From Moringa oleifera (taxonomy: Eukaryota; Streptophyta; Magnoliopsida; Brassicales; Moringaceae), in NCBI GenBank assembly GCA_021397835.1, contig JAJFZO010000049.1:6205001-6269000 (forward strand): DNA of 64,000 nt, read 5' to 3'. The notes beneath the pieces were generated by a model, which was not told the origin of the DNA, did no database searches, and worked only from the letters and a program-made list of their open reading frames with translations. Below, piece after piece: positions 50,747 to 61,300 of the stretch. Positions within the stretch are counted from its first letter, which is position 1; each line of letters begins with the position of its first letter. The position numbers and the translations under genes are program-made.

Positions 50747-52797
50747 ATGGACAAGTTGAAGCTGTCTGAATGGGGCGAGAGATTGAAGACTGGTGGAGCT
50801 CAAATGGGCCGAATTGTTAGTGGAAAGATGAAGGAGATTCTACAAACTCCAACTATGGAATCAAAGATGGTTGATGAGGCCACCCTAGAGACTCTGGAGG
50901 AGCCAAATTGGGGTTTGAACATGAGGATATGCTCAATGATCAACAGAGATGAGTTTAATGGGACTGAGATTGTCAAGGCCTTAAAGAAGAAGATCTCAGG
51001 TAAGAGTGTGGTGAGCCAGAAACTGAGCCTTGATTTGCTGGAGGCTTGCACTATGAATTGTGACAAGGTGTTTTCAGAGGTGGCATCTGAAAAAGTGTTG
51101 GATGAGATGGTTAAGATGATTGAGAACCCACAAACTGATCATGGCAATAGAAATAGGGCTTCCCAATTGATTAGAGCTTGGGGTCAGTCTCAGGATCTTG
51201 TGTATCTGCCAGTGTTTCATCAAACTTATATGGTAAGATTACGTTTCTATTTGGTGGTAATCTTGTATGTTCTCCAATGAGATCATTAATCTTTACTGAT
51301 TTCTTCATTATTGCTTTTCACATAAAAAAATGAAATGTTTCCAAGTCCAAGAGGGTTAGTACATGAATGATTGGGCTGGTGTCAGTTTGATTCATGTACT
51401 CTGGATATTTCCCTGGATTCCTGGCATGCTTTTTTTAACATTTGTATTCCATTCGGTGCCTTTTTCACAAATTTTCAAGTGCCTTTGTTTGTAACACATG
51501 CATAGTACACTGGATGTTCTCCTTGACCTGTTGCATGCTCTTTAACATCTATGCTCTATCATCAATCTCATGCATTCCTTCATTCAGCACATGAGACCTT
51601 TGGTTTATCACACCCCTCACCCATTTTCTTTTGGCTCCTGCAGAGCTTGAAGGAAAGAAATGTGCCTTCACCAGTTGAAGATGGGAATTCACTTCCAGTG
51701 CAATATTCCCTAGAGTCTTATCTTCATCGACCGCCAATTCCTGCCCCTGAAAGATATCCTGTTCCTGTTGGAGAATTCCCCTGTGCAGATAATGGCACAA
51801 TTGCCTACAATTTTGGGAGCCTATCAGTTGAAGAAAAAAAGAGTTTTATTGTAGAGACTCGGAACAGTGTTGAACTGCTCTCTAGCATGTTGAATACTGA
51901 AGAAGAGCCAAAGGCGATAAAGGTAATTGTATTGCTTGTAACATGGAAACAGCATTCATTAAAACCTCTGTGGCACATTTATCTGTTACTCATATGGACA
52001 TCACTTTAATGTCATTTTCAAGATCTAATTTACATGATTAATTTAATTAATGCCACCTTTTTCGAAGATCCTTCTGATGCAGGAAAACAACAATGCATCT
52101 ATTACTTTCTGGTCGGGAATGTTGAAAAGAAGAATGTTTTGACTTACTGCATAACTGTTCATAATAAAGAAAATGTGTGTGTGGGTGTATGTATGTATGT
52201 ATATATATATATACACACGTGTGCATGTATATGTTCCTTAAGCTTCCTGACATTACTTGAAAGTTATGTTCTTGGTTCTCATTGGCATGCATGTTGAATT
52301 TGAATGCCTGATCATGGTTTTTCAGAAAGCTGTTTGTTTTTCCCTGGAGTCCTTTTTGCTATTTCTTTGACAGTTTCCAATATGGGGAAAGTGCTCTTTT
52401 CTTGACAAAGTCAAATCATCTACAAGAAGAGGAAAAAATTAACGGAGAACTTTTTGTGTGGTTGCAGGAAGATCTGATGGTTAGCATGCTGGAGAAGTGC
52501 AGGCAGGCACAACCTGCCCTACAGATGCTCATAGAAAGCACTGGTGATGATGAGGGAATGTTGTTTGAGGCACTAAGTCTCCATGATGAGCTCGAGCACG
52601 TCATCTCCAGATATGAGGAACTGGTAGCAGGTCGAAAATCTCTTGAACAACTTCCTGAACACCCTTGTGCAACTGGAACTGAAATAAATTGCCAGGGTCC
52701 AAGTCTGAATGAAGCCAAAGAAGATGCCCTGAATGCAGAGAGCTATGAATCCAGCAGTAGTAAGAGAAACAATAAGTTAGAACTTGAGAAGCATTAA
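50747..52797 (+). CDS. TOL2: TOM1-like VHS-GAT protein, TOL2 type
   Basis: Three coding exons: 50747-51232, 51644-51922 and 52468-52797, all phase 0 with GT-AG introns, giving 364 aa; Arabidopsis TOL2 is about 383 aa. The start MDKLKLSEWGERLKTGGAQM matches the TOL1/TOL2 N-terminus. A VHS domain lies at about residues 40-150 (LEEPNWGLNMRICSMIN, then IVKALKKKISGKS, LDLLEACTMNCDKVFSEVAS and RAWGQS). A Pro-rich spacer follows. The GAT domain lies at about 224-307 (SVELLSSMLNTEEEPKAIK, then LMVSMLEKCRQAQPALQMLI and EGMLFEALSLHDEL). TOL proteins bind ubiquitin and act in place of ESCRT-0, sorting ubiquitinated plasma-membrane cargo such as PIN2 to the vacuole. The short C-terminal tail is acidic and Ser-rich, ending at KLELEKH, with no long Gln-rich extension as in larger TOLs, which fits TOL1/TOL2. 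No damage is seen. Confidence 0.93.
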
Positions 52798-53680
52798 TCT
52801 TGCCTTTGACTTTTTTTAATTGTTTGATTGAGTACTGATAACTTGAGGACCTTGTTCTTGTAATAAGTTAGAAACGACGAAGAGCTTCATGTAGTACCTA
52901 ATCCTGGTTGAACATACTTTTGACTTGTAGATAGTGATGCTGCATTGTTATATTTTTGAGGGAGCCGATGACAGGAACATGAATATCAGCAATCGTCAAT
53001 GATTAGGTGTTCCTTAAATGATTCTTGTGGATGTGAAATTGAACAGAGACAGTGACCTGAAGTTATAATTTAAAATTCTGTATTTTGAGGGCAGATTTAA
53101 TTTGTTTCTCCAAATTTTGAAACTCAAATAAACCGCGTGTAATATTATGCCTTACTTAAAGTTTCAGATCTAACTTCTAGCGCCATAAGTCTGTATATGG
53201 TTGATGCCTATTGCACTTTTCTTACACTTCATAGAATTTAATATTAGATTAGATATTTAGTTTATTATTTCAATAAATATTAATTAAAATTTAAGTTCTT
53301 CAATGATAATGTCTATTTATTTTTTGTTATATACTCAGTATATTATAAATATGGTAAGTGTTTCATGCCTGAATATTTTCGTAGAGACCAGTTAATGGAA
53401 GTCTCATTTTGTGATTACATGTGAGCATTAATCAAATGCTTGTGATGTGAAATGAAAATAGTTTTAACATACATAAATGCTAATAATTACATTAATTTTT
53501 ATTTATAAATTGTGAAATAATAAAAAATTCAATATTTTACGTTTAAAAATAAAGTCATAAATTTTAAAATATTTAAAGTGTAATCCTTAAAAAACCAAGA
53601 AATATGTATTTTTTTTTTCTTTTTGAGGATATAATGTATGAAAATGAAAAAGAAGGGTAAAAAGATTGACAAAGGAGAAA
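52798..53680. other. Intergenic region between TOL2-like and SMC1
   Basis: Begins with the TOL2-like 3' UTR, including several AATAAA-like words around 53.1-53.3 kb, and becomes AT-rich. No gene is supported. The two genes are in tandem, with about 1.2 kb between stop and start codons. Confidence 0.65.
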
Positions 53681-53820
53681 ACGGGTGAACAAAAGAAAAA
53701 ACATAAGTTTGGACCTCAAGCCCAAACAGGCAGAAAGGTCCCGTCTACCCTCCTCACTCGCCAATCTAGAGTTCGAAGTTGGGAACTCGAGCTCTCCCAC
53801 TCGAGCTCCTCCAAAAATCA

Positions 53821-53828
53821 ATTCCCGC
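53821..53828 (+). promoter_or_regulatory. E2F-type site ATTCCCGC upstream of SMC1
   Basis: ATTCCCGC matches the plant E2F consensus WTTSSCSS exactly and continues as ATTCCCGCCAAA. It lies about 190 bases upstream of the SMC1 start codon. Cohesin genes are commonly expressed in S phase under E2F control, so the placement makes sense. No TATA box was seen nearby. Confidence 0.6.
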
Positions 53829-54014
53829 CAAATTATCCATAGTTCCCCCTCAAGATCTCTCCATCTGCGAGACTTTCCAGGAAAGTCTTCTCATTTTCTT
53901 GGGAAATCTTCTCCATTTTCCGGGAGATCAGCCTCTTTTATCTCTTCACAAACCCTAGTTTCAAATTTCGATCCTGGCTAATAGAAAAACGGAAGTCCAT
54001 CAAGTCCCTTAATC

Positions 54015-55309
54015 ATGCCGTCCCTCATCTCGTCTGCGGGCAAAATCCTGTACTTAGAGCTCGAAAACTTTAAGTCCTACAAGGGACTGCAGAAAATCGG
54101 ACCGTTCTCTGACTTCACGGCCATAATTGGACCAAATGGGGCGGGCAAGTCAAATCTGATGGACGCCATAAGCTTCGTGCTCGGGGTCCGCACCGGCCAG
54201 CTTCGCGGGGCGCAGCTCAAGGACCTCATCTACGCTTATGACGACCGGGAGAAGGAGCAGAAAGGCCGCAGAGCCTTTGTGCGCCTTGTCTACCAGTTAG
54301 GCAACGGGTCGGAGCTCCACTTTACCCGAACCATAACTAGCTCCGGTGGTAGTGAGTACCGTATAGATGGCAAGGTTGTCAACTGGGATGAGTATAATGT
54401 CAGGTTGCGCTCCCTTGGCATCCTTGTTAAGGCCCGGAATTTCCTTGTCTTTCAGGTCATTCCATTTTCAACTGATGCTTATTCCGTTATGCATTTTGTT
54501 ATTCCTGTTCCTTCCCTTTTCGAGTGATTTAGTATTTATGTCTCAGTGTAATTTTGAATTTTTATTGTTTAATTTTAAAGACTTTGTAGGACCGGTCATG
54601 TGTTGTGATTTTGATATATAGAGCTTCTTGTTTTCACTTCATCTAAATCACTTTTATAATTTTTATCCATATTCTGGTGCTTTCTTTTTCGAATTTTGTG
54701 CTGTTTCATGAGCAGTACTATCTCCTTAATACATTCGATTTCCAGCAAATTTCTCTTGTTCAAGTAGAATTTGTGATTTAGAGTCAAAATTCTAACTGAT
54801 CATGTGGCTCAATTGTCTCCTGATAACTCTAACTTGACCCTTTCTTTTCTTGATTTTCAGACAGTTTGTATGTGACTATGGTCTTTAATGGCTTGGTGCT
54901 AACTCTAGAAAAATAATTGAAATTGGCATGTAGGGTGATGTGGAGTCCATTGCATCAAAAAATCCCAAAGAACTTACAGTGCTTCTCGAGCAGATTTCGG
55001 GTTCTGAGGAACTCAAGAGAGAATATGAAGATCTGGAAGAAAAGAAGGCCAGGGCTGAAGAGAAGTCAGCATTTGCATATCAGAAGAAAAGAACTGTGGT
55101 GATGGAGAGGAAGCAGAAGAAAGAACAGAAAGAAGAAGCAGAGAAGCATCTTCGCTTACAGGAACAACTGGTACGAATTATTTCTTTTTTTATGAGAAAT
55201 GAATACTGCATATTTGTATTAAATACAAATAGTCTGATAAAAAAAAATTAAATGCAAGTAGCACTAAGGGAGTGCTGGCCATATACATACATATATATAC
55301 AGACATATA

Positions 55310-55364
<55 letters not shown>

Positions 55365-58300
55365 TCTCTCTCTCTCTCCTATATGTGTGTGTGTGTGTGT
55401 GTGTACACGTATAGTTACCTATTTGGACATCGGGATTTTCATAAACTCAACATAATCTTTATCATTTATGAAGATTTCCGCTGCTCCCCAGAGTATGAGG
55501 ACCTTAGGCCACTTATCCTCATTTATCTGTATAGGGGTCTCCGTCCCCTCAAATGCTCTCTTAGCCTTTGTGATATGAAGCCTTGTTCATACCTTCAACT
55601 CATCAGCCACTAACCCAGAGAATATCGCATATGTTCCAAACCAGCTAATGTGTTTTCCCATATCTGACGGGTCCATTTGCACAGGATGAGTATATGATTG
55701 AATGACTCATCTTGTTTCTTGCACAAAAAAACTATCTGTTAACCGTGATCTTATCCCTATTCCGAAGATTATCTATAGTAAGAGGTTGCCCAAGCCACTT
55801 CCCAAGCAAGAAAGGCTGCTTTGGAAGGAATTCCTACCTTCCAAATTAACCTCCGTGGTATCTGTTGTACCTCTTGCTACTGTTGAGAGTCTTCAATTAC
55901 TTTGATTAAGGATTTGAGTAAGAAGTCTTTGGTTTGATCTCCTGTCCGAAATGCAGTATTTTCTTTAACCATATCAGGTATGGTTGTGTAGATCCACTCA
56001 AAAAACAAATCAAAGATCCTGTGCATGCACCTAAACCCCTCCCATGGCACGCCACTAGGTTGACTCACCAAATTATCACACACGGGCTTCTTCGTCACGA
56101 GCAAGAACATACAAGCTTGGAAAGTCTTCTTAAGGGACTTCTTCACTCACCAAGCATCATCCCAAAATTTTAAGGTAGAACCCCTCTCCATCCTAGCTCC
56201 CACCCATGGTCTGACCTCTTTTCGCACCTTCTAAATAGCCTTGCAAACACCGGTCCCATGAGATTCCCTCCTTAACCTCGTTGCCCATCCATGTTCTACC
56301 CATATCTAGCCTCTGCCACTCTCCTCCAATGATAATCCCTCTCCATGGTAAAACTCCACAATCACTTTTCCCAAAAAGATCTATTAAGTCCTTGCTTCAC
56401 CCCCATTTTTCTATTAATGCGACTTTTTGGTTTGCTTCCTTGTTTGAATACATCTTGTAATGAAATGAGTTTGTTGATGAGTTTCTTCCTTGTTTTCCCT
56501 TTCCTCTTCCTCACTCCATCAACAGAAATCTTTGAAGAAAGAACACTTTTTATGGCAATTATTTAATATTGAGAAGGATATTGCAAAAGCAAATGATGAT
56601 GTTGATGCTGAAAAGAGGAGTCGTGAAGATGTCATGCGAGAGCTAGAGAACTTTGAACATGAAGCAAGTAAGAAGAAGAAAGAACAAGCCAAGTATCTGA
56701 AAGAGATTGCTCAATGTGAAAAGAAGATTGCTGAAAGAAGCATTAGGCTTGAGAGAAATGTAAGTTATCCTTGGTCTCTTATTGAATAATTAGCAACAAT
56801 GGTCTTTTTTTTTTATTTTTTTATTTAGTGAACATATATTTTTCTTCTTAGTTGAACAACCAGGTTTTGTGTATAACTTATCTGTTTTTATCTGTGTGGT
56901 TGTCATTGATTTCTTTTGATCAAACATGTCATCATTGATTGTGTCTTTAATTTTAACCATCATTTTGTATAGTGTATGAGTTACTCTTTTTTGCCCGAAG
57001 AGGAGGCTTATGGTTTATTTATTTCTATGTTTCTTGAATCCAGCAACCTGAGCTTTTGAAGTTAAAGGAGGAAATGTCTCGAATAAAGTCAAAAATTGAG
57101 AGCAGCCGAAAGGAGCTCGATAGAAGGAAGAAAGAAAGGGGGAAACATGCTGATGATATAAAAAAGTTAAAGAAAGGCATACAAGATCTGACAGCAAAAC
57201 TGGAAGATTTGAATGAAAAAAGTCGAGATGCTGGTGGAAAACTTCCTTTACTTGATAGTCAACTGGAAGAATATTTTCGAATGTAAGTTTTTAGCTCTTT
57301 CCATGTTTTGTCATTTTTTGAGTTATGTGTCTTTTGCAATAATATATCTTGTGATAATTTCTGATTCTTTATATGCATGGATGTTTTGTACTATATTTTT
57401 TTCTTGATGTTTAGATGTTTATGATATTTTAGGAACTTGTTTCTTGAAATTCTGATCTTGTTCTATTAGGAGGTGGCACACTGACTTTCTCCAACTTTGA
57501 GTCCAGCAAAATGACATCCTCTTCCAAAAAAGGAGAATCTGACTTTCCTCAACTTGTGTGTTTGAATAGCCACCAAATACAATAAGTATGTGTGCAAATA
57601 GGCGTTAAATATTAGCTTTTCCCTGGCAGGTTTCTAGGAACTTGTGTGTCCCACTTATTAGAGAGATAATGTTAAATGCTTCTATTTTATCATTTTCTAG
57701 TGGTTGATGAGAAATCTGTCCGCTTATGACCTATTATTCTAACTTCTAATACTCAATGAGTCCTATTTTATTCTAACTTCTAATACTCAATGAGTCCTAT
57801 TTTGCTGCTTCCAGTGGTCAGCAGGCACCTGCTGCTTGTTTCTATATTGTGTGTATGGTGATGTTAACCTTATTTGCAGTCTTGGTCAGTGTGAGCTCTC
57901 ATTTGAGAGTGGTTTAAATGCGGTGGTCATTTGTCCCTTTTGGTTTTTCCTTGTAATTGGTTGTTGAACAACCTTGTTTTTCTTTGTTGATAGTCCCTAG
58001 TCCTTTGAATAGGAATCTGTCCCTGCCCTTGACATGTTTACTGTTATGATGTAAGGCCGTTTTATAATTAAATTGGGGTTATCCAGTGGTGCTATTTGAA
58101 AGAAACAAGTCCCTTTTCATTTTTATAGCGGAGGGACATGTAAAGATAATTTTATTTTATTTTATTTACCTGAACAGGTTTTATTTTGAGTGATTTGCTT
58201 GGATCATATTTTGTGAGATATCAAGTATACTGTAAATTTGGTGAGTAAGGTCCCTATTGATATAAGCATTGTCATTCCTTCTTGTTAAGGAAATTCATAT

Positions 58301-61300
58301 TTGGATGGAAAGCTACATAAGCTGGGCAAGTGTTTTTGTATCATAATGCTGTTTTATTTTGTATGTGTCAGACAGCTTATGCTGATAGTGTACACTTTGT
58401 GGGAATTAGGTGAATGTGATTATTTTGCTCCTCCAAAATTCTGGTTTGATCTTTACACTTTGGAGAGTTACTGTTATTTGAGCGCGACTTTTTTAACGTA
58501 TAAAAGTTTGACCTCTATGTCCTAGACCCCAACTCAATATTTTTGGGGTTTATTAATTTTACCATATTTTAATCACTGCATTTTGCTTTGATTTTGACCA
58601 TGCCTTTCAGTCTCCCAATTTTAACTTCTCAAAAGAGTGAAAGAAAAAAGGGAAAATGGTTTAAGAATACCACAGCTGTGCTGAGTATTGATGTTGTGCA
58701 ACAAACTGCATTTTAGCAGCCATCAACATCATCATCCTTGTTGTTTTTGCTGTTGCTAGCATTATAACTACTCTAATTACTACCATCACTGAGCTTTTGT
58801 GCTATATTTTTTCTTGGGCATCCATTTGAACTCAATCCGTTTGTGCATGCAAGTTGTGCAAGGTAATAGAAATCTGTTTGGTCTTTTAGATTTTGTATCT
58901 AATAAAATTGACAATCAGTTTTCTTACCCAGTTGCTGTATCGTAATTATCATCTTAATGTTGATGTGTAGAAAAGAGGATGCTGGGATGAAAACTGCTAA
59001 GCTAAGAGATGAGAAAGAGGTTCTGGATAGGCAACAACATGCTGATATTGAAGCCCAAAAGAATTTGGAAGAAAATCTTCAACAATTGAGTAATAGAGAG
59101 CATGAACTGGATGCACAGGAGGACCAGATGAGATCAAGGCTAAAAAAGATCCTTGATACTGCTGCTGAACATAAGGATGAGCTCACAAATCTTAAGAAAG
59201 AGTTGCGTATGATGCAAGATAAACATCGAGATTCCAGGTTATTCAACTTGTTTTCTTTTTTGAAAGGTTTGCTCATGTATGATTCTGTTTAAGGCTGGAC
59301 AGATTAATATCGATAGTATATGATCATTTATGTTACTTACAGTATAACTATTTTATTGGAACTTTGATTGCGTAGTTCCAAAACAAAAATTATTAAAAAC
59401 AAAGATGGTCTGTGCTCAACAGAAATACTTTTTTCCTCTTTTTCTAAGTTATATTTTTGTGGCCTGCAGGAATAGCTATGAAAACTTGAGAACAAAAATT
59501 GGTGAAGTTGAAAACCAATTGCGTGAATTGAAGGCCGATAGATATGAGAACGAGAGGGATGCTAGGTTGTCTCAAGCTGTTGAGACTCTGAAGCGTCTAT
59601 TTCAAGGAGTTCATGGTCGCATGACTGATCTCTGTCGGCCAACCCGGAAGAAATACAACCTTGCAGTTACTGTTGCTATGGGTAAATTTATGGATGCAGT
59701 AGTGGTTGAGGATGAACGTACTGGAAAGGAATGCATCAAGGTATTGCAAGTGTGATCTGCTAATTTGCAGTTTCTTTCCAATGATTTTGTGTTTATCGGA
59801 TTTTAAAGTTGTTAATATGTGCCTATTGAAGTTAGATTACATATCATGATGCATAGTTTACGAAGATGCTTGAAAAACGAGTTGACAGACATTATAAACT
59901 GGACCACCTATTTATGATATAAACCATTGGCTTGAAAAGATGATGTTTTTCCTTTCTCCAAGTAAAATGAGGTGATTGGGCAAAACTTTTACTGTATCTC
60001 TGAGTGATGAGAGGTTTTAGAATTTTCACCAAATATAAAAGGAGGAAAGGATGAGCCGCACATATCAAGAATTATTTCTTTTATTCTTGTTGTGATTCTT
60101 ATTGTTACTTATAGGTGTAAAATCTGCCTAGTTAGACATTGGTGCGGTGCTGCATGCTTGAAGTTTCCTGCTGCATTAATACTTTGCTCTGTTGGATAAT
60201 GCGAAATACGAGTATACTCATTTCTTGTTTGTGGTTTGAGCTGTTAAAGTTGATCTATTATTAACTGAGATCTTTGTTTTTTTAAAAAATTTAATTGCCA
60301 TTATCACTTTAAATTACACTTGATTAATGTCGAGGTTTAGGTCAATGTATTTGAAATAATTAATTATTGGTTCTTGGCAGTATTTGAAAGAGCAAAGGCT
60401 TCCTCCCCAGACATTTATACCTCTCCAGTCAGTACGTGTGAAGCCTATAATTGAGAGGTTGCGGACATTAGGTGGTACAGCAAAGCTGATCTTTGATGTA
60501 ATTCAATATCCTTTGCAAAAGATCGAAGTACATTTGTTTGCTCAATGTTGGATCAAACATCATATTGTTCCCATCTTTCTATTGAAAAGAGAAAGTATTA
60601 TGTCTGCGGTCTTGCATTCCATGAGCTTTTCACATGAATCATCAAATGTAGATTTCCTGGTAGGATGCTGTTTTGCTATTCTTAATTGTAGAATATGAAC
60701 ATCAGAAAGGGTGGTATAGGGTAATTGCACAATTTGGTTTCAAATCATTTGATTGTTCACATCTTATTAATTGTAGGTTATCTTTTTTATTTGCCTATTC
60801 TATCCCACTGGTTCTTTTGAAGACACATCTACCTGTCAATAAATTTGTTAATGATTAATCTAATTATAAGTTCAGATAATCTTGCTTTTTTGTATTATCC
60901 CTTTACCAAACTTAAGAAATGATTGCCCTATTGATTGCCTAATGAGATATGTTACATATATGAGTCTATGAACCTGCCAGTAGGATCGCACATTTTTTTT
61001 CCTTAAAATTTTGGGGCATATGTATGAAGAATCTTCTAAAGCTTCAAATTCTTGGATGACGATTTCAAATTTATTTAGAAAGGTTCTTTTTCCTCAGAAC
61101 TTTTGATTTTCCTCATCATTTCCTTTCTAGTGACCTTTTGTCATTTTAGTAACAGTAATCTGAAGTCTCAAGGCAACTGAGGCTTAAAGTTTGCCCTCAT
61201 CTAAGTCCTATTGATACATCCTCGTTTCTTTGAATGTATCTTGGCTCCATCTGATTCTAATATGAGCCAAACTGAAATTTGGTACGGTAATACCTCCGTA

